The notes under the pieces were generated by a model. The model was not told where the DNA came from, ran no database searches, and was given only the letters and a program-made list of their open reading frames with translations. From Epiperipatus broadwayi (taxonomy: Eukaryota; Onychophora; Udeonychophora; Euonychophora; Peripatidae): 64,000 nt of DNA. Positions 43,801-55,655 of the stretch are shown here, in pieces (positions within the stretch are counted from its first letter, which is position 1; every line of letters starts with the position of its first letter). The stretch lies in NCBI GenBank assembly GCA_028023455.1, contig JAQFVV010012400.1, positions 14,765,748-14,829,747 of the forward strand. Direction: 5' to 3'. Both the position numbers and the translations under genes were made by a program.

Positions 43801-46189
43801 GGGTAGATGGATCGGTGAATTGTTAGGCAGACCAAATATACTATCAATTATTTTATTTACTGGGTGATTATTATTTTTTATTATTTCATTTTTAGAAGGG
43901 TAACAAATATTTTTACTCAATTTGACAGAATAAATATTTTTTTCCTTCTAGAGAGAAAAAGATTTATTGAATATTTCCAGCTAATTATCTTAGTGCAAAA
44001 GATGAGGTTGACCTTTGGAGGGACTAACCTCTTGAATAGTAAAAAATGGATATCTAAGCAATAATCAGTAAAAAAAGATATATACAAGAAAGCAATCTGC
44101 TTTATTACAGTTCTCTCTCTCTATGTGGTTCTTCTTCCAAAATCAAGTGGTTAATATTCATTAAAATTCAAAAGTATTACTTTTCTAAGTATTATTTTTC
44201 TTATATGAAACCAGTTAAAAAATTTTCTTTGGAATATAAAGACAAGGATGAGAACACAATTAACTTCAAACAAGGTATATCACCCTATGATTTCAACTAA
44301 CTAACTTTAGATTTAATATAATTTAAAATGCATATGAGTATCTATAACTTAAGTTTATCTTACCTAACCTTAATCTTTAGTATTAATGAAAAAATGGAAT
44401 TGTATGAATTTTGCTATTTTATAGGAAAAATTATGCTGAATTTTTAACAAAACATTTCATAAACTTTAGATTTAAAAAATTCTTCTGACTATAAAAAAGT
44501 AAAACTCAAATAGAAGGATGTGTGCATCTAACTTAGTGTAACATGCCATATATAATTATTGGATGGGAATTATATCTACCCATTTATATCTTCTAGGATT
44601 AAGGAATTGAATGCATGGCTTATATAAAACTAATAGATAAGTAACTTCTCTTAAATGTGCCTATAACTTAATGCGAGTGGAAGAGCATAAATATTATGTG
44701 TACATTTTCTTATTGTTCTCCTCATTGATACTTAATATATCACTAAAATATATTGTCATTTAAAGAATTATGTAGACTTCAAGTGAATTTCATAAATTAA
44801 TTAACTATTTGCCTAATAGATGGCCTTTGATAAATTATTATAAATGTTCCTTTTGAAATTTGCAAAACGGATTGCTGAGTTATAAAACAGCGAAACCACC
44901 AGTTAATTAAACGATAAAATATTACTAGAAATCTGCAGTGGTAAAACTAATTTGTCATTATGAAAAGAAAATATGTTGAATACTTCACATGCTATATTGT
45001 CAGCAATTTCAATTAACTATGTTCTAAGAACTTTGGAAACTGTTCTTCAATTGGATCCAAAATGTGTATTGTTTGTCCTGTGGGAATTTGTCTATATGTC
45101 TACTAACATCTATTCATTCTGTAATTATTATCATTATCTTCGTATATGTCTAAGAGGCATTATTTACAGACTGTGTGAATGAACTTTTATTTTCCAGCTA
45201 AAAAATATTTAATTATTTCTTTTATTGTTAGTGTATGGTAGATAGATAGATCAATTTATTTGTCTATATGTCGTTTTATTATTATTTTCTTTTGCTCCAA
45301 GAATGTCTCAGATATGTATAAAATGAAAAGTATTATATTGGGTAATTGTTATTTTGATATAATTTTTTATATGCATATATTCTATATGCTTATGTTAGTG
45401 GTAGAAGTATTTATTTGCTATTATGAAGCTAGCAGCTAATTTAAAGATAAAAAATATTGTTTTATCTTTGCATTATTAGAGATGATAAAATCTGTTTAAT
45501 AACAATTGTTTACCTAAAAATTTGAAGCATTTATAATTTGTCATGAATTAAAAATTTATTTTTGATTTATTGGTTAATGTTGTTATAATATCTATATATT
45601 GAATATGATTTAAAATTATTTTGTGTGCATTATGCATATCTGTGCCTGTTTTTGTGTGATTCATTTCTATAATTGTTAAATTTAAAGTTGCTTGACTTGT
45701 ATTTTTCCTGATCAGTTTTGAAAGATGTGATATGCCAAAAGAGGTGAAAGAATTAGGAATTTATCTACAAAAGATTTTGTTTGTTTAGAATGAAATATGT
45801 TAAGTAGCTATGAGGAAAGAAATCATTAAGGATATATATATATATATATATATATTGTCAGGGATTGAGAGAACTCTCCCTTAGTTTATTTAAATACTTA
45901 TCAAATATTTCCTAGGTTATGCATTTGTGCATTATGATGATTATATTATATGAAATGAAGCAGTGCATTTTCCTTGTTTTTTGTGATGAGACTGAGTCCA
46001 CACCAATATTGAACCTCTGAGCAAGGTTAGGGAATCACCATATTTTGTCATTTAGATTAGTAGAATTAAGAAGGTCTTCTTGTCCCTCATGTGTCCATTT
46101 GGAATGTTTTCCATTGTATAGTCATGGCTATGTGTAATATAGTTTGTCAATTAAAATAAATGGTATGATTAATTTCTATGGAGCATCTA
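43801..46189. other. Interior of the nested LTR-element region, unassigned
   Basis: The stretch is AT-rich with short open frames of no recognised domain. A (TA)n run lies at 45832-45857, followed by TGTCAGGGATTGAGAGAACTCTCCC, a TG-start with internal palindrome that could be another LTR end. Confidence 0.3.
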
Positions 46190-46300
46190 AAGCAGAAGTA
46201 ATACTAAAGTCATTGATTGGTCTATGACATTATCCATATTGTATTTTATCTCAATTTCATAAGCAAACCAATGGGATGTAGCTATGCTGATTATATTATA
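46190..46300 (-). pseudogene. Possible gypsy RNase H end
   Basis: The minus strand reads TSHWFAYEIEIKYNMDNVID, which resembles the W---L-EYEI-Y--GK-N--ADALSR end of gypsy RNase H. The flanks are too degenerate to extend it. Confidence 0.35.
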
Positions 46301-47261
46301 AGAGATGGCATAATACAGAAGCATGCACTATTGATTCTGAAAAGATGGAAGAAATTTGTCACTGGATTTTTAAGTCTTGGGTAGATATTTCAAATCATAT
46401 CATACTAATTTATTTTAACTTTTAAACCATAAAATCCTCAAAATGATTCACCCTCATCTTGAATGAGTAAACAAAAAAAGGGGAAAAGAAAGTGTAGCTA
46501 GTTAACAGAATTGCTCAACTGACTCATAAAGGACAATGTGACCTCTCTAACTTATATGTTTAGATCCATATTGCATTGTTTAATTACCCCAGTGTTGATT
46601 TGGTTGATGAAGAATATTAGTATTAGCTGATAGCATGTATTATGTGAAATAAAGATGTAACGGTATTACTTCATTTTGTCAGTTTGTGTTACAGGAGTAA
46701 TAAAATAAAGTTACGAATTCTGGAATATATAAAAAAGGAGAAGAAAAATATAAATATTAGATATCAAGTCCTGCAAGTTTTTTTTTTTAAAAGTTAGGAG
46801 TTATAATTGATAAATCTAGTCAATAGACTCTGATCCTAATATAAACTGATTGTATTTATTTTGGTTACATAATGTAATAAATGTTTCATTTATTTTAAAC
46901 TTTGTTGAGAGTTGTTCTTTTACATGCATTCATATTCTTAGTTTCCACACCTACATATCCTATATGATATGATGGCACTATTTCAAGAACTTAATAATGA
47001 ACAGGTTCAAATCTGATGATATTATTTTTTTGATCCAAACATTATATGAAATGCTTAATCATTTGATGAACTTCTGGGAAAGTTTATGTACTTAGTTATT
47101 CTCTATTTGAAATAAAAAGGTACTCTATTTCTTTCATTGTCTAACTGCTATCTCATTATAACAACTCTCAATTTTATGTTGTTACCTTTTATGATCGTAA
47201 TTTGTAGCTATTATATAGTACAAATTTCCCTTATTGTTTCAGAGTAGATATTAATTTAGTC
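46301..47261. other. Probably decayed pol region, not readable
   Basis: This should hold reverse transcriptase of the minus-strand element by position, but I could not read a convincing motif. Confidence 0.3.
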
Positions 47262-47430
47262 ATTTGATTTAAACTTACCATATAGCAAAAGTTAATCAGT
47301 GCTAGATCTTTGTCTATTTAATTTAAATTTATTATACAGTAAAAGTTGATTAGTGCCATATCTTTGTCTCATTTAACTTCAACTTATCACACAGTAATAG
47401 CTGGTTGGTGCCATATCTTTATTTTGACCT
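47262..47430 (+). repeat. ~57-bp tandem repeat, three diverged units
   Basis: Units start near 47262, 47319 and 47376, each with TTTAA-TT-AA-TTA..A-A-AGTAAAAGTT and a GTGCCATATCTTTGTCT end. The divergence is high. Confidence 0.75.
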
Positions 47431-47949
47431 ATTAAAATACTACCATGGTTAGTTATGAAGTGCATTTAGATGATGGGAGGAGATAAACTTGAACTGTAAC
47501 TTATTAGTTTGGATGAATGGAACTTTATCAATTTTAACTACTTATTTATTGCAAAACCAAGTAGATATTTTAATTTTATTTCCTCCTATATTTTATTTGT
47601 ATTTAACATATTATGGAACTCTATCCCCCCCCCCCCACAGCTAAGCTATATTTGGACATTAGTCTTGATATTGACTCAAAGTAGAGTCAAATTATTAGTT
47701 TATTCTATTATCAATAGAATTGGTGCCCCAGGTATTTATTCATAGATGTAGGATTGGTGTTGGGTGAGGGCTACAGTAGTTTTTTGGCACTCATTGGTGT
47801 AGGCATTTGACATATGCTTTCTTTGCTTTGTCACACCTTTAGAAAACTTTAACAATATTATTGTCAATATTATATGAGGTAAGCCTATTGTGATCAGGAA
47901 AATCTTTAAGCAAGCTGACTTTGGGATCTACAGCTATAACGCTGGGACT

Positions 47950-48300
47950 ATTTCCATTTAATGGAGCAGTTTGACTTGCTGTAGACTCAACTAGTCATCT
48001 GAGAAACAGCTGATTCAAAGGTGATATCAGATTCCATCAACAACTTGACTCTAAGGCTATGGTCTTTTCATTCCACAAATGAAAGGATATCCCAAGGTTT
48101 CATTGAAGAAGTCTTTAAAATTGCAGTAAAGGCTAGCTTTCTTAGTTTAACAGCAAAATCTCTCATTTTCTCCCTCTCTTTTTCTATATAGATATCAAAG
48201 TGATATTTCTGCATTATCGTTCTTATTTTGGGCAGAAAAAGTTTGTCAGTAGAGATAAATCTAGCTCAGGTGGTATCACAGGGGCAGCCTATGCAAGTAA
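47950..48300 (-). pseudogene. Gypsy gag relic (minus strand)
   Basis: The minus strand reads MQKYHFDIYIEKEREKMRDF, AVKLRKLAFTAILKT and, after a frame change, LLMESDITFESAVSQM. This is the retrotransposon gag pattern R-(F)-----E-I-DF---LR-LA----F followed by LL-E-DLTFE-A. It lies just inside the 5' LTR, as expected. Confidence 0.7.
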
Positions 48301-48567
48301 CAAGACATAGGTCTGAGATCAAGATATATAAGAAAAATATGGCTAATTTTAATTGAGTTTTTTAATTTGATTAGTCTACATATAGAAAAGCACTTGATTC
48401 CTGTAAGATAGCCAATTTTCAGACTAGACCCAATCGAACTCTTCTCTATAGTTAATGAATAATAAGCACTTGCATTTGATTTTTATTTTTTATTGACAAG
48501 CTAAAAATGTTAGTTGTCAATTTTTTAATAACAAAGGTAAAACGTATCATGACTATATTCTGTTTAA

Positions 48568-49113
48568 TGCATGATTTGTGATAAACACAAACTCATAAAA
48601 ATACATTTATAATATTTATTGATTATACATATTTACAATATATACAATGTTATACATTCACCTGATACTGTTGGCTTGTTATAGCATTTAGTTGCCATAT
48701 CACTAATATTGTAATCAATTTCAAATACCTCTCTAGGTTTATCTACTATTTCCAGTGATATCATTACAGCTTGCCTTATGAGTAGGTACGGTAACATTTC
48801 TGACTTTTGTGACAGTTTGCCTCTTGTCTGAATTAGCTTCTAGCAGCTTCAGTTCTAATGTGAACTTGTCTCACTGCTTTAACCATATATACTGCCATTT
48901 CAGTTCTGACAGTAAATTGTTGTTGTCTAACTTTACCAACTGACTACTTATAACCAGATCATCTTCCACAATGGGCATCATCATTCATTGGCTGATTATT
49001 GGATATGTGTTATCTATTTGTATATCTATTGGTCCATGGTAATAAATGCTCAATCCAATCAAGATAAGATGGAATCTGAACTATTCCATAAGTTGAAGAT
49101 AAGATGAGATACA
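48568..49113 (-). repeat. 5' LTR of the minus-strand gypsy element
   Basis: On the minus strand it begins near TGTATCTCATCTTATC and ends CATGCA. It aligns over its length with 40266-40850. I could not identify a primer-binding site next to it. Confidence 0.8.
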
Positions 49114-49419
49114 ATACTATTATTCCAATGTACCTATTTTAAATAAATATCTACAATAAATTTTGTCAGTGTCCATTTCTATTTTTCAAATTTGAAATCG
49201 TTGTGTCCATGAAGATTATCATCTTAACATATATATATATTATGCAGCTAAATGTATTAAATTATATATATATAACTACAACCATTAAATGTCTGTATTT
49301 TTAAATCATATAATAATAATTCAAACAAATATATTTAACACAGTATTCAAAATTAAATAATATATTCTTTACCAGAAGTACTTTCAATTGTGTGTGTGTG
49401 TGTGTATGTATATATATAC

Positions 49420-50445
49420 ACACAGTCTGTAAAAAGGAGTTTACTATTAACAAGAAAAAAAGTTTTTGGTTCTTCTCTACAGTCATATTCCTAATGCCTA
49501 TTCTATATATTCTTGAAAATGAATATGTTGTTCACCATCCATCCAATCATCTGCCAGTGTGAAAAGTTTATTGACTTTTACTGCTGAGTTTAATACCAAA
49601 ACATTATTATGATTTTTTTTTATTATACTATCTAATAATCCCTAAGTAAGACATTGCTAGGATTTTATTGCAAGATGGATACAGGTGTACCTGTGACTAT
49701 TAATGCTCAGTCTTTTGTTATATTTACAATTGTATTAGCTAAAAATAAATTATGGCTCTCATGTCCCAGAGGCTGTAAAGTCATAAAACATGGTAATAAT
49801 TGCCAAAAGACAGATGATGGGCATGAACTTAGATATTGCTTGATAACATTTTGTTTTGCAATCTAAAAATATAAATGACTTTCAAGTAAAGAAAGAAATC
49901 TCTTAATTTTAAATGAAGCTTGTTAGAATTTGTAAAATTATAAGAAAAGATCAAAAAAATAAATGATTTAAAAGAGAACATATAATCTATTATAGATGCA
50001 CAATATATCAGATTATTTTTCAGTCTGAAGAAGGAATTTTTATATAGGTATATATAATTTTTTTTTTTATCAGACAAATAACATTTTTAAAAATTATAGC
50101 AGGATTAATGTTTAAATTAGAAAATAAGTTGTTTATATAAATGGAAATGAAAAAAAAATATAGATTTGTTGAATTTTCATTTTTCTCAAAAATAAATAAA
50201 TAAATGGAAATGAACATGAAAGGATTTTAATTAAGATATAGCAAGTTCAATTGTAAGTTGACTATCAAAATATATACTTAAAGATCTAAATAGATTTAAT
50301 AGATTCATTACAAAAAGTGATTATCATCAATTAATAAAATACGTATTAATATAAAACTATAAAAATAGGATCAGTAATGGATATCTCCTAACTTTCATAA
50401 ATACTCTAATGAATTTAAGCTCCAACTTTAAATAATTTTAATATA
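49420..50445 (+). mobile_element. RTE LINE 5' fragment
   Basis: Blocks match the 27.56-28.86 kb element in order: the CACAGTCTGTAAAAAGGAG start, TTTACTGCTGAGTTTAA, GAGGCTGTAAAGTCA, GACTTTCAAGTAAAG, GGAAATGAACATGAAAGGAT and an ATACTCTAATGAATTTAA end. The reading frames are destroyed and part of the endonuclease is missing. Confidence 0.75.
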
Positions 50446-53200
50446 TTAACAGATCTCTGGTACTTGAACTTGTTAGGAATTCCTGAACGATTTGATTATT
50501 ATTTTTGTAGCAAAATTAAAAGATTGCATTTAGTTGGGATCAACTTAGGATTAACAAACCCTATACTTACTAGTTTATAAAGTCAAAGGAATAATTTGAA
50601 AATAAAAACATTTTAAATAAATATAGTTCTGTACAATGCCAATGACAATCTATCTAGTGACACCATTAAGTGGTCTGTAAAACAATATTCTTGCAATGTC
50701 TTAGCTCACTAATCCCTAAACTAAGAATGACAAATTTAGTATGGAATATTATTTTTTGAGAACACAAAGAACACAGCAACTCAGACTTCAATTTATACAA
50801 TTTAATATACACATTATGATATATTGTAAGGATTACTTACAATCTTATAAACATAACTTATTCAAGTACAAGATCAAAACATAAAATAAAAAGTAAATAA
50901 ATATAAGTTTATAATAAAGAAACTTATTATATATATTTAACTCAAGCATTAAAATCTTTAGTTAGATAAATAACTACTTAAATAGTTGCTAATTAAACTA
51001 TTAAAATAATTCTTTTTCATATATATATATATATGAATTATTTGAATAATATTATTAATCAAGACATAGACATAGAAATAACCCTGGGTCAATATCACAT
51101 CTTAGCAACTAAAACAAAAAAAAATAGAATTTAGAATTCAATTATAAATTATAATTATTTCAACAATAGGAGAATATTAAATCACTAAAAAGCAAATATT
51201 GTATATGCTACCAAAAGTCGATTCCAGTATAAAGACTAAATCAAATAATTTCAAAATGCTTATGAACTAACCATTGCACTTGTTTGTTCTGCTGTGTTCA
51301 AATTCCAAACATCTCAAAAGAAGATGGATCAATAATTTTAAAGAATTTCTTCATGATAGAAATTTAATTATAAAAGAACTCCAATTTCATCCAACAGAAG
51401 GAGTAAATAAATTACTCTTTAACATTATTACTTATATTTTCAAAATGAAATTATCTATGTATTTTTGTTTATCAATTATATAAATTTAGAATATCATTGT
51501 AAACTGAAATTCTAATGAAAAAAAATTTATTCAAAAACTTATATAAAAATTAAAATTCAAATATTTTAAGAAGACAAAAATTATTAAAAATGCATTGTGG
51601 CTAAATATCACTTGTCATAGGATGAAATGTTAATGTTTTAACCAAAGTTAATGCAATTATTTAAACTTACAAAATGCTTAAAATATATATGTATTTCATA
51701 GATATAATTTTCAACAAGGATTCAATTGGTAAGAAAGTAACCTGGAGAAGATGCTAACTTCACATGATAGGAAGAATTATAAGCAACAGGATATTTTGAT
51801 CGCCTCTGCAATGATTGATAAACAAAGAACTTAGGAATATATCATTGATGAACATTCTTAGTCTCATCATGGAAGGGAATAGGATATCATTTGATTCAAC
51901 ATTTCAGATTATATTTATGTGTTATATACATTGATATCTAAATTTAGGATGCTTCCAAAAATTGTTTATGCTGTGAATATTCCATTCAAGAAAATTATTT
52001 AGATGAAGAGGAATAGAAGATTATTACGTTAAACATTTAAATTTTTTAAAATAAAATTTAGGTCTTCCATTTAAAAAAAGCAACATTGACCGAGGTAAAC
52101 TTAATGCAAACTTGATATGAAGATAAGATTTTACTTTCTTTATATTGGACTTATTTATGACAAATGTAGTTTCATTTATTACTAATTTAAATAATATAAT
52201 AAAATTTGTTTACTAACATCCTTGAATGAAAGGCTTTTCTTTCACAACATGACCACAAGTAGTATTTATAAAATTTGAATTGCTTCACAAGTATCTTATA
52301 ATGTAAACCATCATCGATACACATATTAAATTAAGACTTAGATAGTTAGTGATATTATAATTTTGAAATGTGTTCATGTTATGATGTACATTACTATTAT
52401 GGGAATATGGGAAGGAACTATTTAACTTAATGTTAAAGTTTATAAAAACATTGCACTATATGAAATAAATGTCTTATTTAAACACGTATTATAATAATTT
52501 TTTATTTTATTTTGTTATATAAAATTCAATTATATTGTTATCTTTTAATAAATATGTTAAAGTTTGTTTTAAATTTAAGGAGGTCTCTTATTTGTTTGAC
52601 TTATTTAGATATTTTATGAAACAAAATATTGGTGAATATATATCATATCAATTTTACATCTTAATATTGTAAATAAGTTATTTATAAAGTAATTTATTGA
52701 ACTAATTACTACTATGGGATATTGATGGTAATGCCCAAAGAGATTTAAATAAAACATCTGCCCAGAGTTTGAATTCTGAGCATAATGGTATTACCAATGA
52801 AGGTGTAGATTGGATGAATCAATTTAGATTATATCGGTATTGAATAATTTGATTTAAAATTAACTTGTTTAATATAAATTCAATTTTAGATTATAAGTAC
52901 ATTGTTTCATCCATGACATCCTATATAAAGACCTGAAGTCTGACTATAATTGGATGCGACCATCTTGATTACCTGAAAAGGACCACACTGTTACGATATA
53001 TAAATACATGAATCAAATGCTATTCATAATTTATATAATCTGATAGCAACTAATTAGGAATAAGCTCTTTCCTTACTAAGTATTCACTAAGAATAAAATA
53101 TTAAAGGCAGTACATTTATTTTTACTATCATCATATCCTTTAAGGCTGGTAGCTCTTAAGGTGCTTAAAATAATAATAAAACTAGACTGGTTTCTTCAGC
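50446..53200. other. AT-rich DNA, nothing recognised
   Basis: The stretch contains AT microsatellites (near 51020) and a short plus-strand frame at 51274-51483 of no known domain. A GATGGTAATGCCC / ATGGTATTACCA pair near 52725-52800 is weakly inverted. Confidence 0.4.
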
Positions 53201-53583
53201 TGCACACTCGAGTCACATTGCATCAAAAATAACAAAGAAGATTGTTACCCCCCCCCCCCAGTTTATATACTTTTGTTTTCTGGAGTAATTAAGCTTATTG
53301 GGGAAATCTAGGTGTTGGGTATATTATCAATTTAATCTTGCTTCAGTAAATTTAATTAGTATTTTTAATTCGTACTAATTAAATTTCTTCTGCTATCTAA
53401 TTATTTATTTTTTCCTCCACTGATTCACACTTGAGTCACAGTTGCTTTGAAAACAATGAAGAAGAGTATGTATTGCCCCCCCCCCCCAGTTTATATACTT
53501 TCAGTCCTTTTATTTTCTGAAGTAATTAAGCTCATTAGGGAAAATCTGGGTAATGGGTGTATTATCAATTTAATCTTGCTCTT
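53201..53583 (+). repeat. Two-unit direct duplication around C-runs
   Basis: Unit 1 (53201-53342) and unit 2 (53421-53583) share CACTCGAGTCACA / CACTTGAGTCACA, a C13-like run, AGTTTATATACTTT, AGTAATTAAGCT and TATTATCAATTTAATCTTGCT. Their order is the same, with moderate divergence. Confidence 0.85.
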
Positions 53584-54105
53584 GCTCTTTCTCCATTATC
53601 TGGTATTTATTTTTCCTTCTGATAATAATTACTGTAATATGTTTTAATTACATATTTTATATTAAAGCAATTACTTAATCTTATCCCAGATATTATTTAT
53701 CAATTTTATTTATTTATTTCCTCTCTCTGTATATTAATCTCATAACTTATTACAATACATAACTTATTTTATTAAATATATATATATTAATTATATAATA
53801 TATTCTTATTGAAAAGTTGGACTAGTTTTATAATTTTATCAATTTTGCCACATCTAAAATAGTTTGATAGTAGATATACTGGTAGCAAAGTTTTTTTATT
53901 TTATAACTGACTACATCAATGACGCGATCTTAAAGAGATTATTGTCTTGGCCATTGAACCTGGTTTTAAGCAAAATACTTGAATATAAATTCATTTATAT
54001 ATATGTTAAAAGTGTGTAATTTTTTACTTAAAACAATATTTACTATTTATTTTTATATATACAAGAAAACATTAAAATTACTTACATACATATTTATTTT
54101 TTTAG
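53584..54105. other. Intron-like AT-rich DNA with splice acceptor
   Basis: No exon is recognised. The end is a T-rich tract closing in TTTTTTTAG at 54105, a good 3' splice site for the exon that follows. An in-frame stop at 54029-54031 and the lack of any ATG rule out simple 5' extension of that exon's reading frame. Confidence 0.6.
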
Positions 54106-54883
54106 GAGTACCAGCCCAATTCTTTCTAATAATGACAACAATAATGAAGTTATTTACTGTGAAAGATGTGGTCTCTATCCTATAGCAAGTGAAGAAGAAA
54201 TACTTAAATTCTATAGAGAGAATTGTAATTTAGATAAAAGTTTTTTAGCATCAAATAATGATAATTCAGATTCAGAAAGTGAAATTCAGACACCAAAATC
54301 TTTCTCATTTACAGAAATTGAAGAGCATGATGAATCAGACAAAAATCTTAATGTAAAAATAAATAGTAAAAAACGATCAAAACGTAGATCATTTAAAGTT
54401 GATTATAAAAAAGCTGCAGTTGAATACTATTTTGAAGGTCACAGTATTCATAAAACTGCTAATAAATTTGATGTAGAACGATGTCGGATACGAGAATGGA
54501 TAAGAAATGCTGATCAAATACGTCAACTATGTGATGAAGGAAATATTACAAAATGTAATCTTAATAAAATACAAACTTCAAGATCAAAACTAAATGAAAA
54601 ACTTGAACAATATTTAATTAGTGCTAAAGGATTAACCATTGACAAAACAATAATAATACAGAAAGCAATGGAACTAGCACAAGAACTGAAAATTAAAAAA
54701 TTTAAAGCATCACCTAAATGGTTGGAAAAATGGAAACAGTACACTGTCCCAAAACAGAGAAGCAATAAGTTTTTAAAGGTAAAAGAATATGATGCTAAAA
54801 TGTTAAAAAAATATAGAGCCTTATTAGAAGATTGTGAACAAGTAATATCAGATGAAGACAGCATCATACATACTCATAATTAA
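54106..54883 (+). CDS. Terminal exon: Brinker-like + CENP-B-like HTH protein
   Basis: The frame from 54107 is open for 258 codons to TAA at 54881-54883. The only methionines are late (codons 188 and 232), so this is an internal start behind the acceptor at 54105, not a complete gene. In order (codon numbers of the exon): a CERCG motif (18-22); a Ser/Asp/Glu-rich linker (49-82); a basic patch KKRSKRR (88-94), a possible nuclear signal; FKVDYKKAAVEYYFEGHSIH, TANKFDVERCRIREWIRNAD (96-136), a Brinker/Psq-type helix-turn-helix; then KLNEKLEQYL, IIIQKAMELAQEL and FKASPKWLEKWKQ (161-211), matching the CENP-B/Tc5 DNA-binding HTH (FKAS--WL). No DDE transposase domain follows. It is probably a DNA-binding protein, either a domesticated pogo-type derivative or the stub of a transposase. 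Earlier exons were not found. Confidence 0.8.
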
Positions 54884-55564
54884 AACAAAATCCTCTCTTT
54901 TTTATCATCTGCTTTTTCCTATACAAATATTGTAATTTAAATATCATTTCAAAAACCACTGTAATCAACTGCCTTTACATTTGAAATGGTCCTTACTATA
55001 AACTTTATTCACATTTATACTTTAATAATAGAATGTTAAATACTGACCTGGGTTAAACATTTCAAGTAATTATTAGCAAAAAATAATAATAATTACATTA
55101 AGATTTTATTTTTCAAAATATACTTCATTCCTATTAACAACTGTTTTAAACACTGAATCTATTTCAAATTCAATTGGCATCCAGAAATGAGATTTGCTTC
55201 ATCTTACTGGAGAAACAGAGATCATTGAAAATTTTCAATTTAATTTAATTATAATATTCAAAATTATTATTAATTTCCCCAAATTGTGAAATTTTATTAT
55301 ATGCATTTATTTAACTTACTCTTTGTTGGTCTTTACTGGACATATTCGTCCACATCCTAATTTCCAATCTAATTGATGTATTTCCAATAATAATATTTTT
55401 TTAGTTTACAAATAATTTTAGAAAAAAAAAAAGAAGCAACAATTACTAGAGAAAGAAAAATTAACAATAAATAAATTAAAGAGGGATGGGGGTTGGGAAT
55501 CATTAAAATATAATACTATTCACTATTCTATATAGCAAAGTTTAATTTTTCTAAACAAAATGAT
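54884..55564. other. 3' flank of the HTH exon
   Basis: This is possible 3' untranslated sequence. No AATAAA lies close after the stop; AATAAATTAAA occurs near 55470. Nothing else is recognised. Confidence 0.35.
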
Positions 55565-55655
55565 AATTGATGATCGAGAGGTCAGCGCGACTGCCTTGCA
55601 CTTGCAGGCAGTTGCCCGGGTTGCGGGTTCGCGTCCCGGCTGATGCTATGACATT
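55565..55655 (+). mobile_element. tRNA-derived SINE B, plus copy 2
   Basis: ATGATCGAGAGGTCAGCGCG (A-box region), CTGCCTTGCACTTGCAGGC, B box GGTTCGCGTCCCGG and the end CTGATGCTATGACATTT match the copy at 37.8 kb. An A-rich tail with an A15 run lies at about 55693. This copy is comparatively GC-rich and well preserved. Confidence 0.85.

Larger units (their letters stand above)
40266..49113 (-). mobile_element. Ty3/gypsy-type LTR element, minus strand, disrupted
   Basis: Two direct repeats of 585 and 546 bp (40266-40850 and 48568-49113) are diverged LTRs. Read on the minus strand, the order is 5' LTR, gag (47.9-48.3 kb), RNase H-like piece (46.2 kb), protease (41.3-41.6 kb), pol tail, polypurine tract and 3' LTR. 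The protease sits too close to the 3' LTR and the RNase H piece lies before it. The interior is therefore rearranged, and a plus-strand gypsy remnant occupies 41.9-43.8 kb. The strong LTR divergence indicates an old insertion. Confidence 0.75.

Noticed and set aside
41674-47430. CRISPR-like or satellite arrays among the tandem repeats
   Set aside because: The repeats are two or three units long, without unique spacers of constant length, and the sequence is eukaryotic.
54523-54867. 114-residue minus-strand open frame, the longest in the window
   Set aside because: It is antisense to the HTH exon. The plus-strand frame has recognisable domains and a splice acceptor; this one has none.
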